Both the position numbers and the translations under genes were made by a program. Positions 24,964 to 34,207 of a stretch of 57,345 nucleotides of DNA are shown in pieces. How positions within the stretch are numbered: position 1 is the first letter of the stretch; each line of letters begins with the position of its first letter. The notes beneath the pieces are model-generated. The model made no database searches and was not told the origin of the DNA. It saw only the letters and a list, made by a program, of their open reading frames with translations. The DNA is taken from contig NZ_JADPKY010000182.1 in assembly GCF_023074185.1 (NCBI RefSeq), forward strand, positions 1-57,345, written 5' to 3'. The DNA comes from Bradyrhizobium sp. 132. GTDB lineage: Bacteria > Pseudomonadota > Alphaproteobacteria > Rhizobiales > Xanthobacteraceae.

Positions 24964-25947
24964 ATGTTGACCAATTTGCAGGCGGCGCATTCCTGGATCG
25001 ATTTTCCGGCCAGCCCGGAGGATCGCGAGATCCCCCGAGCAACCCAGGCGATCACTCGGGAGAGCCATTGGCGTCAGATCGATCGCGGCCCCGAGGCTGC
25101 CGTCGAGGACGTCGCGATCTCGCGATGGGAAGACTCGCGGAGCACGTCGTCGCACGACGCGACGACACCTCAGGATTGTTACTTCGTCGGCATCGCCCTG
25201 AAGACGACGCGCGCCAAATTGACCCGGGAGCGCCAGATCATTTTCGACGGCACCATGCCTGCGGGCACGCTGTATCTCACCGCGCCGTCGAAGCGTCTCG
25301 GCGTGCAATTCCAGTCGCCCTGCGCCTTCCTGCACTTTCACATCTCCACGGATCATTTTCCGGCGCAATTTTCCGAGGCCGACGGACTGAATGACCTCGT
25401 CCTGTTGCGCGACCCGCTCGCTGCGGAGCTTGCCAAGACACTAATCGAACACGGCGACGCCGCGGACCACCAGTTTACGCGCTGCATCGGCCAGACCCTT
25501 GCGATGCATCTCACCCGATTGGAATCGCCGCGCGCCAGGGTCAATGCCTTGCCGAAATGGCGGCTGCGGCGCGTCGAGCAATATGTCGCCGATCATTTCC
25601 ACCGCCGCATCAGCCTGTCCGAGCTCGCCGATGTCGCCGGCCTGTCCAGAATGCACTTCGCGGCGCAATTCCGCGCTGCGACCGGTTACCGTCCCCGCGA
25701 GTATCTGCTCAATCACCGGGTCGAGCATGCCAAGACGCTGCTCGCGACCACAGAGCGGCCGCTGGCCGAGATAGCGCTTGCCGTCGGCTTCAGCACGCAG
25801 GCGCATTTTTCGACCGTCTTCAAGCGCATCAGCGATCAATCTCCGGCACGCTGGCGCCTCGCCAGCAAGGGACGACGGCACGAGATGCAAGCGCTGCCGC
25901 CGCGCCGTCGTTCTCTGGAGAGCGACTGGATCAGCGCAGCCGCGTAA
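24964..25947 (+). CDS. AraC-family transcriptional regulator
   Basis: 327 residues. The C-terminal AraC DNA-binding domain spans about residues 200-305: RRVEQYVADHFHRRISLSEL, VAGLSRMHFAAQFRAATGYR with PREYLLNHRVEHAKTLLATT, and IALAVGFSTQAHFSTVFKRI. The N-terminal half shows no recognisable cupin motif, only a FHISTDHF segment. The ATG at 24964 has GAGAGGA upstream. A strong terminator follows. Its upstream TAAC-repeat element suggests control by one of the STAND-type regulators, giving a regulatory cascade. Confidence 0.85.
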   Translation: MLTNLQAAHSWIDFPASPEDREIPRATQAITRESHWRQIDRGPEAAVEDVAISRWEDSRSTSSHDATTPQDCYFVGIALKTTRAKLTRERQIIFDGTMPAGTLYLTAPSKRLGVQFQSPCAFLHFHISTDHFPAQFSEADGLNDLVLLRDPLAAELAKTLIEHGDAADHQFTRCIGQTLAMHLTRLESPRARVNALPKWRLRRVEQYVADHFHRRISLSELADVAGLSRMHFAAQFRAATGYRPREYLLNHRVEHAKTLLATTERPLAEIALAVGFSTQAHFSTVFKRISDQSPARWRLASKGRRHEMQALPPRRRSLESDWISAAA

Positions 25948-25992
25948 CGCACAGGCTCGCGCCCCTCCTCCTCCCGGGCCCGCGAGTCACTC

Positions 25993-26035
25993 GGGGCCGC
26001 CCCCTGCACCCACACAGGGCGGCCCCTTTTTCTTC
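25993..26035 (+). terminator. Rho-independent terminator after the AraC gene
   Basis: GGGGCCGCCC (25993-26002) pairs exactly with GGGCGGCCCC (26017-26026) and is followed directly by TTTTTCTTC. This is a textbook intrinsic terminator on the plus strand. It ends just before the stop of the opposing molybdoenzyme gene. Confidence 0.9.
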
Positions 26036-26041
26036 ATGGAC

Positions 26042-28363
26042 CTACACCGGATCGAACGCCCGGATCGGCGGCAGGTTGCCGGTGAACTTCTCGACCTCGA
26101 CCGTCGTGAGCTGGCCGGTGCAGCCCTGCGCGAAGGACGAGGTGCCGACGTCGCGGGTGAGCACGTTTGGATTGCCGTGAACGCAGAGCGGCGCTTCGTC
26201 TTCGGGGTCCATCGGGTCGTACCAGGCGCCGGTCGGGAGCTGCACGATTCCCGGCGCGATGTCGTCGGTGACGTGGACCGCGGCGAGACAGGCGCCGCGT
26301 TCGTTGAACAGACGGATGATGTCGCCGTCCTTGATAGCGCGCGCGTCGGCGTCGCGCGGATTCATGCGCGCGACCTCGCGGCCGCGATGTTTTGCGGCAA
26401 GCGAATGTCCGCCGAAATCGAGCTGGCTGTGCAGGCGCGTCACCGGCTGGTTGGCGACCAGGAAGCATGGTGCGCCGGGCGTCGGCATATCGGTCTTGTC
26501 GAGCCAGACCGGATGACCGGGACAATCCGCATCGCCATGGCCCGCGATCTTTTGCGAGAATATCTCGATGCGGCCGCTCGGCGTCGGCAGAGCGTGATTG
26601 ACGGGATCGTCGCGGAAGCGGCGCAGCCGGCCGCCGTCGTCGGGCTGCTGCGGCACGACCAGGCTGCCGCGCTGCCAGAATTCTTCGAAGCTCGGGGCCT
26701 GCAAACCACGCGCTTCGAGCGAAGCACGGGTCGGCTCATAAAGATATTCGAGCCACTGACGTGACGTACGCCCCTCGGTGAAGGGTTCGCGCGCGCCGAG
26801 CCGGTCGGCGAGATCGGCAAAGATCTCGTAGTCGTCACGCGCAAGGCCGAACGGCTCGGCGATCCGGTGCATCGCGACCATCAGGGGATCGTTGCTGGAG
26901 TAGCCAATGTCTTCGCGCTCGAGCGTCATCGTCGAGGGCAGCACGATATCGGCATGCCGGGCCGTAGCAGTCCAGGCGAGCTCGTGCACGACCAGCGTGT
27001 CGACTTTCGCAAACGCCTTGCGCAGGCGGTTGATATCCTGGTGGTGATGGAAGGGATTGCCGCCAGCCCAGTAGACGAGGCGGATGTCCGGATAGGTGCG
27101 CGTCTCGCCGTTGTAGCGATAGGTGCTTCCAGGGTTGAGCAGCATGTCGGCGATTCGCGCCACCGGAATGAAATCGCGGACAGCGTTGCGGCCCTGCCCC
27201 AGCGTCGGCCCTGGCACGTCGTTGACGCGGCGGCCGTAATAACCGATCGCACCCAACGAATAGGCGTAGCCGCCGCCGGGAAGGCCGATCTGGCCGAGCG
27301 CCGCCGCCAGCACCATGCCCATCCACACCGGCTGCTCGCCATGCTCGGCGCGCTGGAGCGAATGGGAGACGGTGATGAGCGCGCGCTTGCCGGCGAGCCG
27401 GCGCGCGAGCTGCCGAATCGTGTCCGCATCGACGCCGCAGATCGCTGCGGCCCATTCGGCATCCTTGGCTTGGCCGTCGCTCTCGCCAGTGAGATAGCGC
27501 AGGAAGACGGGCCAGCCCTCGGTGTAGCGATCGAGGAAAGCCTGGTCATGGAGGTTTTCCGCGACCAGCGTCTGGACGGTGCCGAGCATCAGCGCGGTGT
27601 CGGTGCCGGGCACGCATGTCATCCATTCGGCGCCGGCCTCGACAGGCAGGTCTTCACGCAACGGACTGACCAGGATGAACTCGCAGCCGCGCCGGTGCGC
27701 AGCCTCCATCGCGCCGCGCTCGACATGCTTGCTGATCGAACCGCCGGCGACCATCGAGTTCTTCAGCGCCATGCCGCCGAACGCCAGCACGATGTCGGTG
27801 TCGGCAGCGATCTGTTCCCAGGTGACGTTGCGCTTGGTGATGTCCTCGTAGCCGCAAAGGATCTGCGGCAGCAGCACCGAGGACGCGCCGGAGGAATAGG
27901 AATTCACCGAACGCACATAGCCGCCCAAGGCGATGTTGAGGAAGCGATGCACCTGGCTCTGCGCGTGATGGAGGCGGCCCGCGCTCGACCAGCCATAGGA
28001 GCCGCCGAACACCGCGTCGGGGCCGCGCGTGTCACGGATGCGCGCCAGCTCGTTGCCGAGCAGATCGAGCGCCTTCTCCCAGCTGACGGAGACGAATTCG
28101 TCGCGGCCGCGGCGATTGTCGGGACCAGGACCGCGTTCGAGCCAGCCACGGCGGATCGCGGGTTGGGTGATGCGGGCCTGGTGACGCAGCGCGCCGGGGA
28201 AATTGTCGATGATGCCGTTCGGATCGGGATCACCCGCATAGGCCCTGACCTCGAGCCCCGCTTCGCTTTGGCGCGCCGAGAACACTCCCCAATGCGAAGT
28301 GTGCGGCTTGAAGCCGTCGGACAGGTCGAGGCCGGGGTCGGGGAAGCCAATCGTATCGTCCAT
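26042..28363 (-). CDS. Molybdopterin oxidoreductase, BisC/TorA family (cytoplasmic)
   Basis: 773 residues, the size of biotin-sulfoxide and TMAO reductases. No iron-sulfur Cys motif at the N-terminus and no Tat signal, as in cytoplasmic BisC. The molybdenum ligand is probably Ser157 in SYSSGA (155-160), aligned with the Ser of the DMSO reductase family. Cofactor motifs include VYWAGGNPFHHHQDINRL and ADIVLPSTMTLEREDIG, and the C-terminal HGNPNVLTRDVGTSSFAQG. It would reduce sulfoxides or N-oxides such as oxidised biotin or methionine, fitting the neighbouring repair genes. Divergent from a RidA gene. Confidence 0.85.
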   Translation of the reverse strand: MDDTIGFPDPGLDLSDGFKPHTSHWGVFSARQSEAGLEVRAYAGDPDPNGIIDNFPGALRHQARITQPAIRRGWLERGPGPDNRRGRDEFVSVSWEKALDLLGNELARIRDTRGPDAVFGGSYGWSSAGRLHHAQSQVHRFLNIALGGYVRSVNSYSSGASSVLLPQILCGYEDITKRNVTWEQIAADTDIVLAFGGMALKNSMVAGGSISKHVERGAMEAAHRRGCEFILVSPLREDLPVEAGAEWMTCVPGTDTALMLGTVQTLVAENLHDQAFLDRYTEGWPVFLRYLTGESDGQAKDAEWAAAICGVDADTIRQLARRLAGKRALITVSHSLQRAEHGEQPVWMGMVLAAALGQIGLPGGGYAYSLGAIGYYGRRVNDVPGPTLGQGRNAVRDFIPVARIADMLLNPGSTYRYNGETRTYPDIRLVYWAGGNPFHHHQDINRLRKAFAKVDTLVVHELAWTATARHADIVLPSTMTLEREDIGYSSNDPLMVAMHRIAEPFGLARDDYEIFADLADRLGAREPFTEGRTSRQWLEYLYEPTRASLEARGLQAPSFEEFWQRGSLVVPQQPDDGGRLRRFRDDPVNHALPTPSGRIEIFSQKIAGHGDADCPGHPVWLDKTDMPTPGAPCFLVANQPVTRLHSQLDFGGHSLAAKHRGREVARMNPRDADARAIKDGDIIRLFNERGACLAAVHVTDDIAPGIVQLPTGAWYDPMDPEDEAPLCVHGNPNVLTRDVGTSSFAQGCTGQLTTVEVEKFTGNLPPIRAFDPV

Positions 28364-28687
28364 CGTCTGATCCTTGTTCCGGGCATTTCACGGTCCCGGC
28401 CCGGCCCGTGTCAATTCGGGTGGCAGTATAACGATCCGCTTCCCGATGTCGTCGGGATCAGGGTCGGCGGAAATGCCGGGCGCTCGTGCAAGGACGGCTT
28501 GGCGGACGTTCGAGGGAACAACCGGCGGCGATTTGTTGGCCAGTTTTCTACTTTTATTTTCAACGCCTTACCAAGCCTTATTCGAGCAGTGCAATTCGTC
28601 TTAGGAAGCACTGCGAAATCTCTTGCAACGACAGTGACATTGAAATGTGCGATATGCCGCCCATCCCACAGCAACATCGGTCTCATC
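28364..28687 (+). other. Divergent intergenic region
   Basis: 324 bases between the molybdoenzyme gene (minus) and the RidA gene (plus). An AT-rich stretch near 28545-28570 may hold a promoter. No dyad or repeat was recognised. Confidence 0.35.
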
Positions 28688-29038
28688 ATGATCAAGCGCG
28701 TCTTGCCCTACGAAGGTCGGCTCCACGAAGCGGTCGAGCATAATGGCGTGCTTTACATCGGTGGGATCGTCCCCGAGGACACGAGCCTCGATATGTCGGG
28801 CCAGGCGAACGACGTGCTCGGGCAGCTGGCGCAGCTACTCAAGACCCTCGGGTCCGATCTGGCCAACGTCTTGCAAGTCACCATCTACATGACGAACCTG
28901 AAGGAGAAGGCAGAGTTCAATGCGGCCTGGAAGGCGCATTTTGCAGAAGCCCATCTGCCGGCGCGCGCCGCAATCGGCGTGGCCGATCTCGGTCCGGGTG
29001 TCAGACTCGAGATGACGGTCATCGCCGCTCGACAATAG
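28688..29038 (+). CDS. RidA-family protein
   Basis: 116 residues with the RidA/YjgF fold: VEHNGVLYIGGIVPED, QANDVLGQLAQLLKTLGSDL, VLQVTIYMTN, and AAIGVADLGPGVRLEMTVIA. The Arg in GVRLEM is where the family carries its substrate-binding arginine. RidA proteins hydrolyse reactive enamine/imine intermediates to prevent damage to PLP enzymes; this one may be a Rid subgroup with a different substrate. The ATG at 28688 follows TCTCATC without strong RBS, but the start fits family length. Confidence 0.8.
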   Translation: MIKRVLPYEGRLHEAVEHNGVLYIGGIVPEDTSLDMSGQANDVLGQLAQLLKTLGSDLANVLQVTIYMTNLKEKAEFNAAWKAHFAEAHLPARAAIGVADLGPGVRLEMTVIAARQ

Positions 29039-29198
29039 TCGCGCGCCGAGGCCCGAATTCAGATGACCTTCAGCTGCGCGAGGCGTTCGATCTCGCAACC
29101 CTGAGAATCGTTCGACGGCTCAAAATCTGCATGAGCGTTCGCTATTAAACCCAAGCGCAGCCAGGCGAGAATTTGAGCCGTCTGCTCCGCCCATAGAG

Positions 29199-32100
29199 CT
29201 ACTCGGCAGCCATGGCTGGAGGCAATTCAGGCTCTGCCGTCGAATCCTCATGCATCTCATCTGCTGTCGGCTTGATCCGGAACCACGCGGCATAAAGCGC
29301 AGGCAGGAACAGCAGGATCAGCACCGTGCCGACCGCCGTGCCGCCAATCAGCGCGTAGGCCATCGATCCCCAGAAAACGGAATGCGTGAGGGGAATGAAC
29401 GCCAGCACGGCGGCAAGCGCGGTCAGGATCACGGGCCTCGTGCGTTGCACCGTGGCCTCGATGACGGCGTGATAGTCATCAAGGCCGGCGGCAAGGTTCT
29501 CCTTGATTTGTTCCGTCAAGATCAGGGTGTTGCGCATCAGGATGCCCGCCAGGCCTATCAGGCCCAGAATGGCGTTGAATCCGAAGGGCTGGTGAAAGAT
29601 CAGCAACATCGGCACGACGCCGGCAAGGCCGAGTGGTCCGGTCAGCACGACCATGGCCATCATCGAGAAGGACCGGACCTGCAGCATGATGACGATCAGC
29701 ATGGCGGCAATCATGACTGGAAAGATCGTCGCCAACGCGTCGTTGGCTTTGGTTGCCTCCTCGATCGATCCGCCCAGCTCGATGCGATAACCGGCCGGAA
29801 GAGATGCGATCAGCGGCTGAAGGGCCGTCTTGATGTCCTTGGAGACCTCCGGAGGTTGGGTTGCCTCGTTGATGTCCGACCTGATCATGACGACCGGGGT
29901 GCGATCGCGACGCTTCATGATCGGTTCTTCAAGTTGGACTTCCGAATGGCCGACCTGGTCGAGTGGAACCGCGCGGCCGTCTCGGCTCATCAATGAGAAA
30001 TCCGCCAGTCGCGTCGGATCCAGCCGCTCGCCGCCGGCGCTGCGCGCCACGATGGGGACATTGCGAATGTCCTCGCGGACCTGCGTCACGGTGATGCCAG
30101 TGAGAAGGAACTGGAGTTGCCGGCCCACCTCCGCGGACGAAAGGCCGATCAGGTTCAGCCGATCCTGATCCGGGATGAAGCGGAGCACGGGCGTGCGATC
30201 ACCCCAATCGCGGTTCGCCTGGCGCACATCGGGAACGCCCCGCATGATACCGAGCGCTTTTTCAGAGATAGCGTACAATTCCGCCGGGTCGGGCCCCATG
30301 ACCCGAAACTCGACAGGGAATGGCGTGTACGGTCCGAACACAAGCTGCGTGACGCGCACATTGGCCTCAGGCGCGAGCCCGTCCGACACCGCTTGTCGGA
30401 GCCGATGCTTCAAGACCTCGCGCGCTTCCGCGTCCGGTGTCAGTACGACGATCTTTGCGAAGGCCGGATCGGGCAGCTCCGGCGCCATCGCGAAGAAGAA
30501 GCGCGGAGCGCCCTGACCGACATAGCTCGTGACGATCTTGGCCTCCGACTGGCCGTCCAGCCAGCGTTCGAGCTTTGCGACGGTGGCAGTCGTCGTCTCG
30601 ATGCTGGTGCCTTCTGGCAGACGAACCTCCACCAGCACTTCAGGGCGGTCGGACGTCGGGAAGAATTGTTGTTTGAGGCCACCCATGCCGGCGACGGACA
30701 GCGCGAAAGCGACGGCGACGACGCCGCAGGTCACGAACTTGTGGCGCACGACGAAGGTAATGAGCGCGCGCAGGCGCCGATAGTTTGGCGTACCGTAGAT
30801 CGCGTGATGACCACCTTCGATCGGCTTGATCGCTGGCAGCATCTTGACGCCGAGATAGGGCGTGAAGACCACGGCGACGATCCAGGAGACGATGAGAGCG
30901 AACCCCACCACCCAGAAGATGTTGCCGGCGTATTCGCCGGCCGTCGATCGCGCGAAGCCCACCGGCAGGAAGCCTGCGATCGTCACGAGTGTTCCTGACA
31001 GCATCGGTGCCGCAGTGTGGCTCCACGCATAGGCTGCCGCCGAGATGCGGTCCATGCCCTCTTCCGTTTTCACCACCATCACCTCGATGGCTATGATGGC
31101 GTCGTCGACGAGAAGACCAAGCGCCAGGATAAGGGCGCCCAGCGTAATGCGGTCGAAGAAACGGCCGGTCTCCAGCATGATGAGGAACACGACGGGAAGC
31201 GTCAAAGGGACGGCAGCCGCGACAACGATTCCGACGCGCCAGCCGAGGCTGAGCAGGCTGACCAGCAGCACCACGCCGAGCGCCATCGCGAACTTCATCA
31301 TGAATTCGTCAACCGACGAGGAGATGTTGACGGCCTGGTCGCTGACCTTGGCCAGCGTCATCCCGAGTGGCAGCGTCCGGGAGATCGCTGCGGACCTCTC
31401 CTCCAGCGCCTTGCCGAGCGCGAGGCCATTCCAGCCCTCCTGCATGACCGCCCCGAGCATAATGGAGGGCTCGCCCTGGTGCCGGATGAGGTAGGTGGGA
31501 GGATCCTCGTAACCGCGACGGACTTCGGCGATGTCGGACAGCTTCAGCGTTCGCCCGGCAGCGACGATCGGCGTGTCGGCGATCGCCTGGACGCTATCAT
31601 AGGCCCCCTCGATCCGGATGAAGACCTGCGGCCCCTTTGTGTCGATCGAGCCTGCCGGCGTCACGGTATTCTGCCGCTGCAAGGCGGCGACGATATCCTG
31701 TGCCGACACACCGAGTGTTGCCAGCTTGGGATAGGAAAACTCGACAAATATCTGCTCGGGGCGTTCACCGAGGATGTTGATCTTCTTGACGCCGGATACG
31801 TGCAGGAGATCCTGGCGAATGGTCTCGGCTTGCCTGGCGAGCTCCCGCATCGGCATGCCCTTCGCCTTGAGGGCATAAAGGGCGAAGCTCACGTCCGAAT
31901 ATTCGTCGTTGATGAAGGGGCCGAGCACACCGGACGGCAGCTTGCGCGCTTCATCCCCGAGCTTCTTGCGGGCCTGGTAGAATTCCTCCTGCACGACGGA
32001 TGGCGGCGTGCTGTCCTTCAGCGTCACCGTCATGTACGCATAACCAGGCCGTGTGGTCGTCTCCACCCGGTCGTACCAGGTCAGCTCCTGAATCCGCTTC

Positions 32101-32312
32101 TCCAGGGGTTCGGCGACCTGGTCCTGCATCTCGCGAGCCGTCGCACCTGGCCATACCGTCGTGACCGTCAGGGTCTTGATGGTGAAGGAGGGGTCCTCCG
32201 CGCGCCCGAGCATGAGGAAGGCGTAGGCGCCCGCGGCCGCCAGCAGGACGATGAAGAACAGGGTTACGGCCCGTTCGCGAACGGCAATCGCGGAAAGATT
32301 GAAATTCATCAT
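29199..32312 (-). CDS. RND efflux permease (HAE1-like)
   Basis: 1037 residues, inner-membrane proton-driven pump of the resistance-nodulation-division superfamily. The first helix (ERAVTLFFIVLLAAAGAYAF) and the central relay motif GLLVDDAIIAIEVM with its Asp pair are visible; the second half repeats the fold (NTLILTEQI). With the adaptor at 32929 it would export small hydrophobic compounds. No outer-membrane channel gene is in the window. Start is the first of two ATGs (32312 or 32309), both overlapping the stop of the vestigial adaptor frame just upstream. Confidence 0.9.
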   Translation of the reverse strand: MMNFNLSAIAVRERAVTLFFIVLLAAAGAYAFLMLGRAEDPSFTIKTLTVTTVWPGATAREMQDQVAEPLEKRIQELTWYDRVETTTRPGYAYMTVTLKDSTPPSVVQEEFYQARKKLGDEARKLPSGVLGPFINDEYSDVSFALYALKAKGMPMRELARQAETIRQDLLHVSGVKKINILGERPEQIFVEFSYPKLATLGVSAQDIVAALQRQNTVTPAGSIDTKGPQVFIRIEGAYDSVQAIADTPIVAAGRTLKLSDIAEVRRGYEDPPTYLIRHQGEPSIMLGAVMQEGWNGLALGKALEERSAAISRTLPLGMTLAKVSDQAVNISSSVDEFMMKFAMALGVVLLVSLLSLGWRVGIVVAAAVPLTLPVVFLIMLETGRFFDRITLGALILALGLLVDDAIIAIEVMVVKTEEGMDRISAAAYAWSHTAAPMLSGTLVTIAGFLPVGFARSTAGEYAGNIFWVVGFALIVSWIVAVVFTPYLGVKMLPAIKPIEGGHHAIYGTPNYRRLRALITFVVRHKFVTCGVVAVAFALSVAGMGGLKQQFFPTSDRPEVLVEVRLPEGTSIETTTATVAKLERWLDGQSEAKIVTSYVGQGAPRFFFAMAPELPDPAFAKIVVLTPDAEAREVLKHRLRQAVSDGLAPEANVRVTQLVFGPYTPFPVEFRVMGPDPAELYAISEKALGIMRGVPDVRQANRDWGDRTPVLRFIPDQDRLNLIGLSSAEVGRQLQFLLTGITVTQVREDIRNVPIVARSAGGERLDPTRLADFSLMSRDGRAVPLDQVGHSEVQLEEPIMKRRDRTPVVMIRSDINEATQPPEVSKDIKTALQPLIASLPAGYRIELGGSIEEATKANDALATIFPVMIAAMLIVIMLQVRSFSMMAMVVLTGPLGLAGVVPMLLIFHQPFGFNAILGLIGLAGILMRNTLILTEQIKENLAAGLDDYHAVIEATVQRTRPVILTALAAVLAFIPLTHSVFWGSMAYALIGGTAVGTVLILLFLPALYAAWFRIKPTADEMHEDSTAEPELPPAMAAE

Positions 32313-32386
32313 TTGGCCACTCCTATTTCCTCGACGTTCGTCCTAACGCTCGCGCCGTCCTGCAGCAGGTGGGCACCGAGTGAACC
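32309..32386 (-). pseudogene. Vestigial C-terminus of an RND adaptor gene
   Basis: In the gap between the NTF2-like gene and the permease, the minus strand encodes GSLGAHLLQDGASVRT followed by NVEEIGVAK and a TGA that overlaps the permease ATG. It aligns with the C-terminus of the intact adaptor (VSLGAHLLQEGAHVRT). No start codon or upstream adaptor sequence remains. It is thus the tail of a second adaptor gene that was otherwise lost. Confidence 0.65.
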
Positions 32387-32429
32387 GCGCTTACCTAAAG
32401 AACGTGGGCATCTGACTGCGCTTCTTCTG

Positions 32430-32888
32430 CTAGTTTACAATCGGTTCGGCGACAGCTTCTTTGAGGCCAGCTGCCGCTTGGGCGGCAAGCCCACGGGCCG
32501 CTTCCTGTGAATCTTGAAATTCCTCGAGTGCATAGACTCTACCCCACCGCAGGGTGAACACGTGGAGACCACGGTTGACGTACGACGCGTCGCCGTTGAG
32601 CAGCGTTGCGGTGGCGTCCCACCGGGCAAACACGGTAGTGTGCCACGGCCAGCCCTTCACCCAGATGTGGTTGACCGTGAGATGGAGAGTGGGCAGGACT
32701 CGGCCGAGGCGCTCAAACCAGCGGCGCAGGGCTTCTTTGTCGTGGCGCTCACCACCAAGCGCGTGGGCGCCGGAAACGCGGTGATGGACATGCGGCGCGA
32801 CTGCTTTCACCGCTTCATCCCAGCGATGGTTGTTGACGTGGTCGAAGGTCTTTCGGATTTCTTTTTTGACAATGTAACTGTACAGCAT
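32430..32888 (-). CDS. NTF2-like / SnoaL-like protein within the efflux operon
   Basis: 152 residues with the cone-shaped NTF2-like fold of SnoaL/polyketide-cyclase relatives: an N-terminal helix (KKEIRKTFDHVNNHRWDEAV) then VHHRVSGAHALGGERHDKEA and LTVNHIWVKGWPWHTTVFAR. Such proteins bind small hydrophobic ligands or act as isomerases or dehydratases; the ligand is unknown. Start at 32888 because upstream codons are not protein-like. It sits between adaptor and permease, flanked by copies of the adaptor/permease junction, which suggests it arrived by recombination. Confidence 0.7.
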   Translation of the reverse strand: MLYSYIVKKEIRKTFDHVNNHRWDEAVKAVAPHVHHRVSGAHALGGERHDKEALRRWFERLGRVLPTLHLTVNHIWVKGWPWHTTVFARWDATATLLNGDASYVNRGLHVFTLRWGRVYALEEFQDSQEAARGLAAQAAAGLKEAVAEPIVN

Positions 32889-32899
32889 TTGACTTCTCC

Positions 32900-32929
32900 A
32901 ACGGCGATCGCTGAAAGATTGAGGCTCAT
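32900..32929 (-). pseudogene. Vestigial start of an RND permease gene
   Basis: The ATG at 32929 overlaps the adaptor stop (TGATG) and opens MSLNLSAIAV, matching the first residues of the intact permease (MNFNLSAIAV) with 25 of 30 bases identical. After these ten codons the frame turns unrelated (GEVKCCTV) and soon ends. It occupies the expected coupled position for a permease but the rest of the gene is gone; the NTF2-like gene starts 11 nt later. Confidence 0.65.
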
Positions 32930-34035
32930 CAGTTACTCCTGCTTTCGGAGGCAGTCCTGACGTGAGCGCCCTCCTGCAGGAGATGTGCGCCCAGCGAGAC
33001 AACCCGAGCACCTGAGCTCAGCCCGGAGATAACGGCATTTTCGCTGGTCACACGCACAAGCTTGATGGGCTGAAAGCGTACCGTCGAGGTGCCGCTGTCG
33101 AACACCCAAACGCCGGTCTTTCTGCCGTCATCGAGCACCGCTCCCAGCGGCACCTGGACTTCCGGCAGAGTCCCCTGGCTTGCAAGCCGGATGGTGACCG
33201 TCGCGCCAAGCGGTGCCGCCGCGGCCTCACCATCGAGCACGTAACGGGCCTCATAGGTGCGGGTCTGGACATCGGCGGAATCCGACAACTGCCGGAGATG
33301 CGCAATAAAGCGCCCATCGCTCCCATACAGGCTCGCCTCAGCAAGCGAACCGATCGCCGGCCGCATTGTTTCGGGGAGCGCCACCACAGCTTCCCGAGGA
33401 CCGGACTGTGCAAGCCGGACGACCGTCTGGCCCGCGGAGACCACTTGCCCCGGCTCGCCAAGCGTTTGCATGACCGTTCCGTTCGCATCCGCGACCAGGA
33501 CGGAGTAGGTCGCCTGGTTTTCCGCGACGCGAGCGTCCGCTTCGGTCGCGGCGAGTTGCGCATTGGCCGTGTCCGACGCGGCCTTCGCCTGCTCGTAGCG
33601 CTGTTTGGAAGTCCATCCGTCGTTGACCAGATTGGCGTATCGCCGCTCATCTGCATCCGTCTGAACGACAGTTGCGCGCGCTGCGGCCACGGCGTTGCGC
33701 TTCGCCGTAAGCGCAAGGCGCAGATCGGTTTCGTCGATCCGCATCAGCGGCTCGCCGGCTTTGACCTGCTGACCGACATTTACCGGCCGTTCGACGATCT
33801 TGCCGGGAACGCGAAAACCGAGATTGCTTTCCACTCTCGCGCCCACAACGCCGGTGAAGCCGCGATCGGCTCCGGCCACCCGTGCAGCCGCCACCAGGCT
33901 GACCATCGGCGAATCCTGCCTCGGGTCGCGTGCCGCGGAGGCCTCATGAGTGGGAATGGTAAGAGTAGCAAGCACAGCCGCGCCAGACGCCGCGATCAGC
34001 ACACCAGCCAGGACCACAAGTCTGCTCTTTTTCAT
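32929..34035 (-). CDS. RND efflux periplasmic adaptor (MFP)
   Basis: 368 residues. An N-terminal membrane anchor or signal (LVVLAGVLIAASGAAVLATL) is followed by the adaptor core: NLGFRVPGKIVERPVNVGQQ, VKAGEPLMRIDETDL, an alpha-hairpin (about residues 115-170), and the second lipoyl half GEPGQVVSAGQTVVRLAQ. It connects the permease with an outer-membrane channel. Start at 34035 (GGAG six nt upstream) rather than upstream in-frame ATGs. First gene of the operon, divergent from the TetR gene, with an operator dyad 41 nt upstream. Confidence 0.85.
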   Translation of the reverse strand: MKKSRLVVLAGVLIAASGAAVLATLTIPTHEASAARDPRQDSPMVSLVAAARVAGADRGFTGVVGARVESNLGFRVPGKIVERPVNVGQQVKAGEPLMRIDETDLRLALTAKRNAVAAARATVVQTDADERRYANLVNDGWTSKQRYEQAKAASDTANAQLAATEADARVAENQATYSVLVADANGTVMQTLGEPGQVVSAGQTVVRLAQSGPREAVVALPETMRPAIGSLAEASLYGSDGRFIAHLRQLSDSADVQTRTYEARYVLDGEAAAAPLGATVTIRLASQGTLPEVQVPLGAVLDDGRKTGVWVFDSGTSTVRFQPIKLVRVTSENAVISGLSSGARVVSLGAHLLQEGAHVRTASESRSN

Positions 34036-34075
34036 CGCCATCTCCATACCACTCCATACCACTTAGATTTCGTTT

Positions 34076-34100
34076 GACCTCTATAATTGGATTAGAGTTC
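34076..34100. promoter_or_regulatory. Candidate TetR operator next to the adaptor gene
   Basis: GACCTCTAT (34076-34084) and TTAGAGTTC (34092-34100) form an imperfect inverted repeat (7 of 9 pairs) with a 7-nt spacer. The same left arm and spacer length recur at 34208. The site lies 41 nt upstream of the adaptor start, where binding would block the efflux operon. Confidence 0.6.
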
Positions 34101-34207
34101 ATCCGCAATCTAAATAAGCCTTATCACGGGAGTGTGATTGAAGGAAATCGGTCCGGGGGACCTTTCTGCGATGCGAATCTATCCCGCCCACTTGATAGAT
34201 TGCATTC

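Noticed and set aside
26867..29038. 723-codon open frame on the plus strand, antisense to the molybdoenzyme
   Set aside because: Composition is that of a mirror frame of GC-rich coding DNA. Only its last 116 codons, the RidA gene, are real; the start is set at 28688.
31017..32510. 497-codon plus-strand frame over the RND permease
   Set aside because: Charged low-information composition typical of antisense frames.
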